Source: Neolewinella maritima | GTDB taxonomy: Bacteria > Bacteroidota > Bacteroidia > Chitinophagales > Saprospiraceae | NCBI RefSeq assembly: GCF_923081025.1 | Contig: NZ_CAKLPZ010000006.1 | Location: 30,840 to 94,839, forward strand | Direction: 5' to 3' | Length of the DNA stretch: 64,000 nt | Shown: positions 7,952 to 17,368 of the stretch, piece by piece | How the letters are laid out: the number at the start of each line of letters is the position of its first letter | Position numbering within the stretch: position 1 is the first letter of the stretch | Translations under genes and position numbers: made by a program | Notes under the pieces: generated by a model | Told to the model about the DNA's origin: nothing | The model's database searches: none | The model's input: the letters and a program-made list of their open reading frames with translations, nothing else

Positions 7952-10420
7952 CTATTTCTTAGTGTTTCCGTAGGCCAGTAAGCGGAGTGCGTTACCCACA
8001 ACCACCAGCGTGGAGCCTTCGTGGGCAATAACCGCTGGGCCGATATCGGCAATCCCCAGTAGCGTGAGGGGGATGAGAATGACGACCATCCCCAGGCTAA
8101 GGACGAGGTTCTGCCGGATGATGGACTTCGCCTTGCGACTTAGCCCGATGGCGAAGGGCAGGTTATCCAGCCGGTCGGCCATCAGGGCGATATCGGCCGT
8201 CTCCAGGGCTACGTCGGAACCCGCCGCACCCATGGCAATACCTACCGTGGACTTGGCCATGGCGGGGGCATCGTTCACCCCATCGCCAATCATGGCCACC
8301 ATACCCTCTTCGGCGCGCAGGCGCTCGATGGCGGTGACCTTGTCCTCGGGCAGGAGGCTTCCCAGCGGATCGGTGATACCGATGTCGGCGGCCACGGCAT
8401 CGGCCACCTTCTGGTGATCGCCGGTGAGCATGACCATTTTTTTGATCCCGACCTCCTTCAGGGCGGCCAGGGTAGCCTTCGCCTCGGGGCGGGCTACGTC
8501 CATGACGGCGATCACGCCGAGGTACTTCCCGTCGCGGTGTACGATCATGGCGGTATTACCCTTCGTTTCGAGTTCGGCCATCTGCCGGTCAATCTTCTGC
8601 GGTACTTCGGCACCCGTCAATTCGCGGAACAGGCGGCGGTTACCGATGTGAACTTGCTGCCCCTCCACGGTCGCTTTGATGCCGCGGGCGGTGAGGGCTT
8701 CGAGGTTTTCGGCCTTCGGTAACGTGGTCGTTTGGAGCTTCTCCTTGCCCCCCTCTACGATGGCGGCGGCCAGGGGGTGATCGCTGAGTTCCTCGACGGC
8801 AACGGCGGTGCTAAGTAAGTCTTCTTCCCGTACGCCAGTGGCGGGGATCACCTGCGTAAGCCGGGGCTTACCTTCGGTAAGTGTTCCGGTCTTGTCGAAG
8901 GCAAGCGCCGTAATACCGCCCAAATCCTCCAGCGGCCGGCCACCCTTGATGAGCACGCCCTGTCGGGCCGCGCGGGCCACGCCGGCCAGGACGGCGGAAG
9001 GGGTCGAGATCGCTAAGGCACAGGGGCTGGCAGCGACCAGTACGGCCATGGCCCGGTAGAAGCTGGCCGAAAACGGCTCGTCGATCACCAGGAAGGCGAA
9101 GAGTAACAGGACCACCAGTCCGATCACCGCCGGTACGAAGTAGCGCTCGAACTTATCGGTCAACTGCTGAGTGGGTGATTGCTGGGTTTCGGCCTCCTTG
9201 ACCAGGGTAACCAGGCGGGAGAGCGTACTATCGCCCGCCAGCTTCATTACGCGGATTTCCAGGGGCGAGCTGCCGTTAATAGTACCGGCAAAGGCGCGGT
9301 GCTCGGCGGCTAGGGTATTTAGGTCGTAATCTTTACCAATGTCGTCCACGGGCCGCTTATCGACCGGCACGCTCTCCCCGGTAATGGGGGCCTGGTCTAC
9401 GGCGGAGGTACCGCTTACGATCACCCCGTCGGCGGCAATCTTGGAGTTGGGGCGTACGACGATGGTATCGCCGACTTGCAATTCGCCCACCCCTACCTCG
9501 ACGGTATCGCCGCCACGCTTCACCAGGGCGGTCGGTGGGGCCAGGTCGGATAGGGCGGCAATCGACTTACGGGCCTTGCCCATCGCGTAGTTCTCCAGCG
9601 CATGACCGATACTGAACAAAAACAGCAGCAGGGCCGCCTCCTGAAAGGCTCCCAGGGCACAGGCACCCGCAGCGGCGACCAACATCAGAAAGTCGATCTC
9701 AAACTTACCCTGCCGGATCGTCTGTACCGCCTCGATGAGGATGAAGTAGCCCCCGAGCAGAATAGCGATGACGTAAAGTACCGTTGGCACGATCTCCGCC
9801 ACGCCGCCTAGGAAACTGAGCAGAAGTCCGGCCAACCAGAACACCCCGCTGAGGATGGCGAAATAGAGTTCGGTATTCTCCCCGAAGACGCCGCCATGGT
9901 CGTGGTTGTGACCGTCGCCCGCCGCGTGTGTCTCCCTTCCGTGCTGTCCCGGTGGGTGGTCGTGGCCGGCGTGCTCATCGACCACGTCCTTAATTGTCAA
10001 GTCGGTAGCTTCGACGGCGGCGCGGACGCTATCCTCATCGATCACTTCGCTATCGTACTCGATACGCACCACGCCCGCCCCCGACACGACCGCCTCCATA
10101 ATTCCATCTGCTTTCGCGATGCGTTCACCGGTCTGACGCGCGTGTCGTTGGTGGCGGATACCCGTCACGTCGAGCAGCACGTGCCGGTAGCGTTCGGTGA
10201 TTTCGGCTCCGGCCCGGCGGGCGATCGCCTTTACCCGCTCCAGGGCCACTTGGTCGCGATCGTAGTGTATGCAGACTTGCGGCGGTGCACCCTCCTTCAG
10301 GTGCGCTTGATCGATACCACTCTCCACCTGAAGCGCAGTGAGCAGGCGGTCGACACAGCGGTCGCGCTCGTCGGGAATTTCGGGAAGGAGAATGGGAAGG
10401 TCTAGTGTTACTTTACTCAT
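7952..10420 (-). CDS. Heavy-metal P-type ATPase of the PIB-4 (CoaT/CtpD-like) class
   Basis: ATP-driven metal exporter of 822 residues. The membrane metal site reads SPC (VAASPCALAISTPSA), and the last helices carry AHEGSTLVVVGNALRL. SPC plus HEGxT is the established signature of PIB-4 pumps (Co, Ni, Fe or Zn rather than Cu). Phosphorylation motif DKTGTLTEGKP, nucleotide-binding SDHPLA, and MIGDGVNDAPAM are intact. The N-terminus has two ferredoxin-like HMA folds without CxxC, followed by a His-rich linker (HAGHDHPPGQHGRETHAAG, about residues 148-178), which probably binds metal. It is followed by the CDF gene 15 bp downstream. Confidence 0.9.
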   Translation of the reverse strand: MSKVTLDLPILLPEIPDERDRCVDRLLTALQVESGIDQAHLKEGAPPQVCIHYDRDQVALERVKAIARRAGAEITERYRHVLLDVTGIRHQRHARQTGERIAKADGIMEAVVSGAGVVRIEYDSEVIDEDSVRAAVEATDLTIKDVVDEHAGHDHPPGQHGRETHAAGDGHNHDHGGVFGENTELYFAILSGVFWLAGLLLSFLGGVAEIVPTVLYVIAILLGGYFILIEAVQTIRQGKFEIDFLMLVAAAGACALGAFQEAALLLFLFSIGHALENYAMGKARKSIAALSDLAPPTALVKRGGDTVEVGVGELQVGDTIVVRPNSKIAADGVIVSGTSAVDQAPITGESVPVDKRPVDDIGKDYDLNTLAAEHRAFAGTINGSSPLEIRVMKLAGDSTLSRLVTLVKEAETQQSPTQQLTDKFERYFVPAVIGLVVLLLFAFLVIDEPFSASFYRAMAVLVAASPCALAISTPSAVLAGVARAARQGVLIKGGRPLEDLGGITALAFDKTGTLTEGKPRLTQVIPATGVREEDLLSTAVAVEELSDHPLAAAIVEGGKEKLQTTTLPKAENLEALTARGIKATVEGQQVHIGNRRLFRELTGAEVPQKIDRQMAELETKGNTAMIVHRDGKYLGVIAVMDVARPEAKATLAALKEVGIKKMVMLTGDHQKVADAVAADIGITDPLGSLLPEDKVTAIERLRAEEGMVAMIGDGVNDAPAMAKSTVGIAMGAAGSDVALETADIALMADRLDNLPFAIGLSRKAKSIIRQNLVLSLGMVVILIPLTLLGIADIGPAVIAHEGSTLVVVGNALRLLAYGNTKK

Positions 10421-10444
10421 AGCTCATACTTAGTTATTAGTTAA

Positions 10445-10630
10445 TCAGCCCGCGCGGTCGATGTACCACTGTTCGGCACGGGGGATTGCCGTTTGGATAG
10501 CCCGTGACGGACTAAGGGATGCATCCTCGTTTAGCAACTCGCTAGCAATTTCAACGGCCTTTTGCTTTACCTCCGGGCTTAGATCGTCGAGTTGCTCGGA
10601 GAAATCGTCAATTATTAATTTCCTCTTCAT
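10445..10630 (-). CDS. Small conserved hypothetical protein
   Basis: A 61-residue soluble protein (MKRKLIIDDFSEQLDDLSPE...) with helical, charged composition and a C-terminal AIQTAIPRAEQWYIDRAG. I recall similar small proteins beside metal-efflux genes in Bacteroidota but cannot name a domain. It lies 11 bp downstream of the CzcB-like gene and 24 bp upstream of the PIB-4 ATPase gene, so it is probably co-transcribed with both. Confidence 0.6.
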   Translation of the reverse strand: MKRKLIIDDFSEQLDDLSPEVKQKAVEIASELLNEDASLSPSRAIQTAIPRAEQWYIDRAG

Positions 10631-10641
10631 AGCATAGCAGA

Positions 10642-11874
10642 TTAATGCCCGTGTTCTAGTGCCCCCGACTGACTCTGGGCGTACACGAAGTAAGCTCCCT
10701 CGGTCACGATCTTCATACCCGCCGGTAGGGGATCGATCAGCCGCACGGCGGTGTAGCCGTTGTCGGTCACGCCGGGGTTAACCGGTAGCCGCTCGAAGTT
10801 GACCTCGTCGCCGATTTGCTCCGCCGGGGCGATAAACACGTAGGAAGACTCCCCGTCCCGCAGCACCGCCTCCTCGGGCAGGACCTGTACCGTCTCGTCG
10901 TTGAGCCAGATGCGGGCCTCGGCGAAGCGCCCCTGCACGAAGGGCGGTTGGTCGCCCTTCAGGTGGGCGTGCACCCGCACGGTCTTGTTCTCCTCGTTGA
11001 ACTCCTTGCCGATCACGTGAATCTCCGCTTCGTAGGAAGTCGTTCCGAGCGCGGGAATGCGGTAGCTCACCCGCTGCCCCTTTTCCAATCGCGCAACGTC
11101 GCGCTCGAAGACGTCCAGTTCCAGGTGCAGGTGGTCCTCGTCGATCAACTCCATCAGTTCGGTACTGGGCTCGACGTAGATGCCGTCGTGCATCGAAATG
11201 GTCGTGATGTAGCCGCTACGGGGCGCAAACAGCGTGATGCGCTCGAGAATAGTCTCCGGGGTGAGCCGGTCCGTGCGGATGCCCAGGTATTCCAGCCGCT
11301 GCTTTACGCCGGATAGGGTAGCGGTTTTGGAAGCGAGCTCGGAACGTAGGCGCTGTACGTCCTTGAGAATGCCGGCATCGGCGGCCAGTAATGCTTCCTG
11401 GCGGTCCAACTCCTGCTGTAAGTACACCAGCTCGGCCGCGAGCTCCAGGTAGCGCTGCTGGTGATCGATGAACTCCGGATTTTCCAGGTAGCCCAGCACG
11501 GCTCCCCTCCTGACGTAGTCACCCTCAACGTACCCACGTACGTTGCGGACAAAGCCACTGGCCCGGGCGCTTACCGCGGCGTAGCCGTTCGGGGGCAGGC
11601 CCAGGGTACCGGTTGCGGTGAGGTAGTCGTTCACCTTTCGCTCACTTAAGTCACCGAGCCGGATATCCATATTTTTGATCTGGGCGGTGGTAAGGTGCAC
11701 ACCTTTTTCTTCCTCGCCATGTTCGTCTTCCCCCTCCGCGTAAGCGTCGTCAAGACTAGTTTCACCTGCGGGCGCGACGGCAGACGCTTCATTCCGGGCG
11801 GGGCCGCAGGTGCTGAAAAAAGTCAGCAAGAGCAGTGCAACTACCGCCGGCATAAATACTTTTATTGGTTTCAT
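10642..11874 (-). CDS. czcB: CzcB-like RND periplasmic adaptor for heavy-metal efflux, lipoprotein
   Basis: Membrane fusion protein of the CusB/CzcB class. I chose the ATG at 11874 (MKPIKVFMPAVVALLLLTF), which gives a lipoprotein signal with FSTCG (Cys about 22); an upstream in-frame extension has no signal character. It has a His/acid-rich stretch (AEGEDEHGEEEKGVHL), the lipoyl motif GYVEGDYVRRGAVLGYLENPEF, a helical hairpin (about residues 125-185), and the barrel segment APRSGYITTISMHDGIYVEP. It follows the CzcA-like gene by 10 bp. The acidic/His N-terminus is the likely metal-binding part. Confidence 0.9.
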   Translation of the reverse strand: MKPIKVFMPAVVALLLLTFFSTCGPARNEASAVAPAGETSLDDAYAEGEDEHGEEEKGVHLTTAQIKNMDIRLGDLSERKVNDYLTATGTLGLPPNGYAAVSARASGFVRNVRGYVEGDYVRRGAVLGYLENPEFIDHQQRYLELAAELVYLQQELDRQEALLAADAGILKDVQRLRSELASKTATLSGVKQRLEYLGIRTDRLTPETILERITLFAPRSGYITTISMHDGIYVEPSTELMELIDEDHLHLELDVFERDVARLEKGQRVSYRIPALGTTSYEAEIHVIGKEFNEENKTVRVHAHLKGDQPPFVQGRFAEARIWLNDETVQVLPEEAVLRDGESSYVFIAPAEQIGDEVNFERLPVNPGVTDNGYTAVRLIDPLPAGMKIVTEGAYFVYAQSQSGALEHGH

Positions 11875-11884
11875 TTCGGGGGAG

Positions 11885-14800
11885 TTATTGGTTGAGAAGA
11901 AACTGGAGCTCGGCGACGCTCCGGTTATGGGCGAGCAGTTGTTTGTAGTAGGCCAGGCCGGAGCGGCCGAGGAGGTCCAGCGCACTGAGTAGCTCCAGGT
12001 AGGAAAGCTCGCCGGCGCGGTAATTCAGGCGGGTCAGGCGTACGATCTCGGGGTTGACTTCACTGAGTTGTCGTCGGTAGTAATCTACCGCGGCGGCGTA
12101 GCTAGCCGCCCGGGTAGTAAGCTCCAGTCGGCTGCGCCGTAGGCGCAGCCGCTCGGCGTCGAGCCGGCTTTCGGCCACGGCTACCCCCAGTTGCTGGGAT
12201 TCGATCCGCCGCCGGACGGGCTGGTTGAAGAGTGGTACGGTCACCCCGGCCTCGATACCGCTCAGGTAGCCGCCCTCGAAGTACCGCTGGGCTGAGTAAC
12301 CCAGTCGGAACCCCGGTCGCAGTTCCGCCCTCGTCTGCCCAATACCGCTGCGGGCAATGGCGATGTTGCGGTCGGCCAGTTGCACGGAAAGGGAGGCCTG
12401 GGTGGTGTCTAGTAGGAGTGGAGCGGTAGCCAGCCGCAGCGTATCGTTCACGTCCGTTGGCACTCCGCTTCCTATTAGGACACCGAGTTGCTGGCGTAAC
12501 GCCCGGGTAAAAAGCTGCGTTTGTTCCAGTAAGAGCTCCTGTTCCCGCAGGCGGGAGCCGAGGTTGAGCGCCTCCAGCCGGTTGGCCTCCCCAGCCTGGA
12601 CGCGTGCCTCGGCGATCCGGTAGTATTCGGCGTAGATGTCGACCAGCCGTTCGTAAAGCTTTAGCAGGGCTTGGCGTTGCTGTAGCTCGTAGTATACCCG
12701 CCGTACTTCCAACTTCAGTTCCGCTTCGGTCAGCCGGCCACTAACCAGGTTGCCGGCGACGATCGCGTCCTGCACGGCATTAGTCGCCCGCACCGCCGCC
12801 GGACTGTCGAAGCGCTGCACGACCGACAGTTGGTTGACCCGCTGACCGTTTTCGCGAAACAGTCCGTCACCGTTGTAGCTGATGTCGGTGACGCCGGGCG
12901 TGTAGGGCAGGCCCTGTAACGCTTGATTCTGCCGGATAAGCTGGTTAGCGGCCCGCACGTCGGGGTTAGCGGCGATGGCTTGCTCGATGGCCTGTTCCAG
13001 GGATAGGCTTTGCACCTCCTGCGTCCGCGCCAAATTCGGCAGTAGCAGCAGGGGTAAGAGCACTACCAGACCCGCTTTTTTGGCCAGCCTCCCTTGTTTC
13101 CACCCCTCCAGCCAGCTGTAGAGAATGGGCAGGATAACGAGGGTAAGGAAGGTAGCCGTGATGAGCCCCCCGATGACGACGGTAGCCAGTGGCCGCTGCA
13201 CTTCCGCCCCGCCCGAGGTAGAGATGGCCATCGGCAGGAAGCCGAGCGAGGCTACCGACGCGGTCATGATGACGGGCCGCAGGCGCACCTGGGTACCCTC
13301 GATGATGCGCGCCCGAACGTCGTCCCACCCCTCCTTCTTCAGGTCGTTGAGGTAGCCGATGAGTACGATACCGTTGAGCACCGCCACCCCAAAGAGCGCG
13401 ATAAAGCCGATGCCCGCCGAGATACTGAAGGGCATGCCCCGCAGCTCCAAAGCCCAAATACCCCCGATGGCGGACAGCGGAATGGCCACGAAAATGAGCG
13501 CGGCCTGGGAAAAACTGCCGAAGGTAAAGAACAGTAGCACGAAGATCAGGGCCAGGGCTACGGGCACGGCAATAGCCAGGCGCGCACTGGCGGCCTGTAG
13601 GTTCTCGAACTGTCCGCCGTAGGTGAGGTAGTAGCCAGGGGGGAGATCCAACTGCTGACTGATTTTTTCCTGTATATCGGTGACCAGCGTTTCCACGTCC
13701 GTATCACCTACGTTGACGCCGATCACGATACGGCGGTTGGTGTTTTCGCGGCTGATCTGCAAGGGTGCATCGACCAGTTGAACGCGGGCTACCTCACGCA
13801 ATGGAACCTGGGAGCCGTTCTCGAGCGGGATGTAGAGGTTGGCGACGTTGTCGATGCCCGCCCGTGCATCGTCCTGCAGGCGTACGGTGAGGTCAAAGCG
13901 CCGCTCGCCTTCGTACACGGTGCCCGCCGAGGCCCCCGCGAAGGCCGCGCGGACGACCCGGTTGACGTCGCGCACCTGTAGTCCGTACTGGGCCATTTTA
14001 GGGTAGTCGAAGTCGACCACGATCTGCGGCATTCCGACGGCCTGCTCGACCGTTACGGTACCCGCTCCGGGAACATTTTGGATGATGGCCTCGGCTTCCT
14101 TGGCTTTTTGGTAGGCGATTTCCAGGTCCGGTCCGTAGAGTTTGATGGCTACGTCGGCCTTGGCCCCCGTGATCAGTTCGTTGAAGCGCAGTTGGATCGG
14201 CTGGGAAAACTCCAGTCCGATACCCGGGTAGTCTTCCATGACCTCCGCGATGGCCGCGAACATGCCCTGACGGTCGGGGGCGGTGGTCCATTCATCGCGG
14301 GGCTTCATAACAATGGTGTAATCGCCGATCTCTACCGGCATGGGGTCGGTGGGTATCTCGGCGGCACCGATGTTGGTGATAACTTCCTTGATCTCGGGAA
14401 ACTCCTCCAGTAGGGTCAACTGCACCCGCTCGGTGAGTGCGACACTCTGTGAGAGCGACGTGCCGGGCGGCAGGATCTGCTGCATGGCCAGGTCGCCCTC
14501 GTCGAGGGTAGGAATGAACTCGCCCCCCATCCGGGAGAATACCCAGATACTGATGGCGAATAGCGCCACGGTAGCCAGTACAAACAGCGTCTTGAAGCGC
14601 AGGGCGGCATGCAGTAGGGGAGTATATCCGCGCTGGAAGAAGGCGATGATCCGATCGGCGATCGTCCGCTTGTTGCTCACCTGCTTGTTCAGTACGAGGG
14701 CCGCCATAGCCGGTACGTAGGTGAGCGAGAGGATCAGCGCCCCAGCGATGGCCAGCATGACGGTCTGCGCCATGGGGCGGAACATTTTGCCCTCGATGCC

Positions 14801-16195
14801 GACCAGGGCCAGGATGGGAATGTAAACCATGAGGATAATGATCTCCCCAAAGGCCGCCGAGCTACGGATCTTGATGGAGGCACCTTCTACTTCCGCGTCC
14901 ATCTCCAGTTGCGTGAGTTTACGGCCGGCGAAACCTACCTGAAGCCGGTGTACGATCGCCTCTACGATAATTACCGCGCCGTCTACGATGAGGCCGAAGT
15001 CGATCGCCCCCAGGCTCATTAGGTTGGCGCTGATGCCCAGCACGTTCATCATCGAGATCGCAAAGAGCATCGCCAGGGGAATGACCGAAGCGACGATCAG
15101 GCCCGCCCGCCAGTTGCCGAGCAGGAGGATGAGTACGAAGACGACGATCAGACCACCCTCGATCAGGTTCTTCTCAACGGTACCGATGGCCGTGGAAACG
15201 AGCTTGTCGCGCACCAGGTAGGGCTCGATCACTACCCCCTCGGGCAGGGACTGCTGAATCTGCTCGACCCGCTCCTTGACCCGCTCGGTGACGGCCGACG
15301 AATTGGCCCCCTTGAGCATCATTACCCGGCCGCCGACGGCCTCCTTTCCGTTCCAGACCAGCGCCCCGTAACGGGGAGCCTTACCGAACTGAACGGTAGC
15401 GACGTCTTCGATAAGGATGGGTCTACCCGCGCGAACGTCGACCACGATCTTGCGGATGTCGGCCAGTTCATTGACCACGCCGTTGGTGCGGATGTAGTAG
15501 GTCCGGGGGTTCTTTTCGATGTAGGCACCGCCGGTGTTCTCGTTGCTGTTCTCCAGGGCGGTGAGGACCGCTCCGATGCTTATACCAACCGATTTCAGCA
15601 ACTCCGGATCGACGGCCACCTCGTACTGCTTCAGGAAGCCCCCCATGGTGTTGACCTCCACGACCCCCTCGATGCCGGAGAGTTGGCGGCTGACGATCCA
15701 GTCCTGGATGCTGCGCAGTTCGGTGGCCGAGTACTGATCTTCGTAACCGGGCAGGGGGTGAACGACGTACTGGTAGATCTCCCCCAGACCGGTGGAAATC
15801 GGCGACATCTCCGGACTGCCCAGGCCATCGGGGATATTGGCTACCGCTTCCTTAAGGTGCTCGCTGACCAACTGGCGGGCCAGGTAGATGTCGGTGCTTT
15901 CTTCGAAAACCACCGTGACGACGGACAGGCCAAAACGGGAAATGGACCGTATCTCCACCAGGTCCTGCAGATTTTGCAGGGCCAGCTCGATGGGCGTGGT
16001 GATGAACTGCTCGATCTCCTGCGTGGCGAGCGTGGGGGAGGTCGTAATGACCTGCACCTGGTTGTTGGTGATGTCGGGTACGGCATCGATGGGTATCTGA
16101 CGCAGGGAGAAGATACCCCAGAGGATGAGGGCCAGGACAAATAGTCCGACCACTAGCTTATTCCTTACGGAATAAGCGATAATTTTATCAAACAT
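11885..16195 (-). CDS. czcA: CzcA-type heavy-metal RND permease fused to a C-terminal TolC-like domain
   Basis: A 1436-residue protein against about 1040 for a normal CzcA/CusA. Residues 1 to about 1045 are a full HME-RND permease: TM1 VVGLFVLALILWGIFSLRQ, TM4 proton-relay region LGAIDFGLIVDGAVIIVEA, GGEFIPTLDEGDLAMQ after TM7, and GVAVLNGIVLIGYLNDL in TM10. From about 1046 a second hydrophobic, signal-like segment (LVVLLPLLLLPNLARTQ) precedes about 370 residues of TolC/CzcC repeats (SLEQAIEQAIAANPDVRAAN; YRAGELSYLELLSALDLL). The whole channel function is therefore encoded with the pump. This fusion is known in Bacteroidota. The internal signal-like segment suggests the TolC part may be released by cleavage, which is inference. 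Confidence 0.9.
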   Translation of the reverse strand: MFDKIIAYSVRNKLVVGLFVLALILWGIFSLRQIPIDAVPDITNNQVQVITTSPTLATQEIEQFITTPIELALQNLQDLVEIRSISRFGLSVVTVVFEESTDIYLARQLVSEHLKEAVANIPDGLGSPEMSPISTGLGEIYQYVVHPLPGYEDQYSATELRSIQDWIVSRQLSGIEGVVEVNTMGGFLKQYEVAVDPELLKSVGISIGAVLTALENSNENTGGAYIEKNPRTYYIRTNGVVNELADIRKIVVDVRAGRPILIEDVATVQFGKAPRYGALVWNGKEAVGGRVMMLKGANSSAVTERVKERVEQIQQSLPEGVVIEPYLVRDKLVSTAIGTVEKNLIEGGLIVVFVLILLLGNWRAGLIVASVIPLAMLFAISMMNVLGISANLMSLGAIDFGLIVDGAVIIVEAIVHRLQVGFAGRKLTQLEMDAEVEGASIKIRSSAAFGEIIILMVYIPILALVGIEGKMFRPMAQTVMLAIAGALILSLTYVPAMAALVLNKQVSNKRTIADRIIAFFQRGYTPLLHAALRFKTLFVLATVALFAISIWVFSRMGGEFIPTLDEGDLAMQQILPPGTSLSQSVALTERVQLTLLEEFPEIKEVITNIGAAEIPTDPMPVEIGDYTIVMKPRDEWTTAPDRQGMFAAIAEVMEDYPGIGLEFSQPIQLRFNELITGAKADVAIKLYGPDLEIAYQKAKEAEAIIQNVPGAGTVTVEQAVGMPQIVVDFDYPKMAQYGLQVRDVNRVVRAAFAGASAGTVYEGERRFDLTVRLQDDARAGIDNVANLYIPLENGSQVPLREVARVQLVDAPLQISRENTNRRIVIGVNVGDTDVETLVTDIQEKISQQLDLPPGYYLTYGGQFENLQAASARLAIAVPVALALIFVLLFFTFGSFSQAALIFVAIPLSAIGGIWALELRGMPFSISAGIGFIALFGVAVLNGIVLIGYLNDLKKEGWDDVRARIIEGTQVRLRPVIMTASVASLGFLPMAISTSGGAEVQRPLATVVIGGLITATFLTLVILPILYSWLEGWKQGRLAKKAGLVVLLPLLLLPNLARTQEVQSLSLEQAIEQAIAANPDVRAANQLIRQNQALQGLPYTPGVTDISYNGDGLFRENGQRVNQLSVVQRFDSPAAVRATNAVQDAIVAGNLVSGRLTEAELKLEVRRVYYELQQRQALLKLYERLVDIYAEYYRIAEARVQAGEANRLEALNLGSRLREQELLLEQTQLFTRALRQQLGVLIGSGVPTDVNDTLRLATAPLLLDTTQASLSVQLADRNIAIARSGIGQTRAELRPGFRLGYSAQRYFEGGYLSGIEAGVTVPLFNQPVRRRIESQQLGVAVAESRLDAERLRLRRSRLELTTRAASYAAAVDYYRRQLSEVNPEIVRLTRLNYRAGELSYLELLSALDLLGRSGLAYYKQLLAHNRSVAELQFLLNQ

Positions 16196-16260
16196 GAAGG
16201 GGAGAGTTCGTTAAACCGAGGGGTGCTGACGGGAGAGACTACTCCCGTAAAGTGGTTTAA

Positions 16261-16596
16261 CTAGACTCTGGGGGGTTGCCCGTTGGGGCCACCTAAAGCG
16301 GTGGGGTTCCAGTCCCGGACGAAGCTGGGCTGGGTAATGCCGCGGGGGGGCAGCGGTTGCTGTTCTTCGAGAACTTCAAACGGGGTAGGGGGAGTATCCG
16401 CTACCGCGCTACAACAGGCGCATACGCAGAAGGGTGTGCAGTGATCCTGGTGACCGGCGTCGTTGTGATCGTGTTCGGCGTTTGCTTCGTGCAGTTCAGC
16501 AGGCGCGTCGAAGGCGACCAGGGGCTGCTCATCCTGGCAGGGGATGAGCGCCATACCGAAGAGGTAGACCGCGAAGAGAAGCATAGAGTAACGCAC
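16261..16596 (-). CDS. Small periplasmic His/Cys-rich protein, DUF6660-like
   Basis: A 111-residue protein with a hydrophobic N-terminus (MRYSMLLFAVYLFGMALIPC), a His/Asp run (HEANAEHDHNDAGHQDHC) and a Cys cluster (CTPFCVCACC), ending QPPRV. The layout matches small metal-associated proteins encoded just upstream of CzcA in many Bacteroidota; I recall the family as DUF6660, but the label should be verified. It lies 65 bp upstream of the CzcA fusion on the same strand, so it is probably the first gene of that operon, sensing or buffering metal outside the inner membrane. Confidence 0.7.
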   Translation of the reverse strand: MRYSMLLFAVYLFGMALIPCQDEQPLVAFDAPAELHEANAEHDHNDAGHQDHCTPFCVCACCSAVADTPPTPFEVLEEQQPLPPRGITQPSFVRDWNPTALGGPNGQPPRV

Positions 16597-16759
16597 GTCG
16601 GAAAAACGTCTTTGTGAGTAGAAGGTTGAAACTTCGACTGATCAATGGATAGTTACTTGCTACTCTAAAAGGTAACCTTAAGGGCTGCTACAAGCTAAAG
16701 CTTATCAATTGTATAAAAACCGAGGCTAAACGGCGAACGTTGCAAAGGCTATAATCACA

Positions 16760-17311
16760 CCTTTTGAACAAGACCTTAACACATGCCGAAGTTCAACAAC
16801 ACTTCCCGGACTTCACCGAGCCCCAACTTTAGATGACGGCATGGAATTGTTTTTGTATTACCTCACCCGTGGAGACAGCTGTGCGATGACCTTTACGTGT
16901 TGCATGGCCGATAAACGTAGTGAGATTCGTGCTGTGGCGGAAGAGCCCACCGTTATTTTAGGACTACCACAGTAGAGACTCGAGGAGTGGATGCCTCTGT
17001 ACAAGAGATGGAAAAAGTTTGTCATGCGGACTTGCGATCAGCGCCTGCGTGAGCTCATCCACACCATCGGTCAGGTTACGTTCAACCAGCTTGACGAAGG
17101 GCTAGTCGGCTACGTACAGAAACGTGCGGAGTTGAGCAGTGATCTTACGATACAGACTACCCATAAGGAAATAGCGGATGAACTGCACGTCAGCCGGGAG
17201 GCTATCTCTCGTCTGCTCAAGATTTTGGAGCAGCGAGGGGGAGTCATGTTGGGTCGTAATCGCGTACAGTTGTTAAAGACGCCTTACACAAATAGAATCC
17301 GCAGAAAGTGA
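16760..17311 (+). pseudogene. Crp/Fnr-family regulator, decayed (internal deletion plus nonsense codon)
   Basis: Three pieces of one regulator are visible. VQQHFPDFTEPQL (about 16786-16824) is an N-terminal cNMP-domain start. DDGMELFLYYLTRGDSCAM...CCMADKRSEIRAVAEEPT follows directly although about 50-60 residues of the usual beta-barrel are missing between them. An in-frame TAG at 16973-16975 replaces an expected Gln in LPQ-x-RLEEWM. The rest (16991-17311) is open and contains an intact winged helix with HKEIADELHVSREAISRLLK. A truncated 106-residue HTH protein could still be made from 16991, but the sensor domain is lost. Confidence 0.82.
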
Positions 17312-17319
17312 TTTGCTCG

Positions 17320-17335
17320 TGTGATGTCGGTCACA
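17320..17335. promoter_or_regulatory. Crp/Fnr-type operator
   Basis: TGTGATGTCGGTCACA is a perfect TGTGA-N6-TCACA palindrome 33 bp before the start of the sterol-desaturase-like gene and just after the broken Crp/Fnr gene. An identical-arm site precedes the DoxX gene. Confidence 0.65.
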
Positions 17336-17368
17336 AACTTCCCATGATCCACGCCGGAACTTTGGGAT

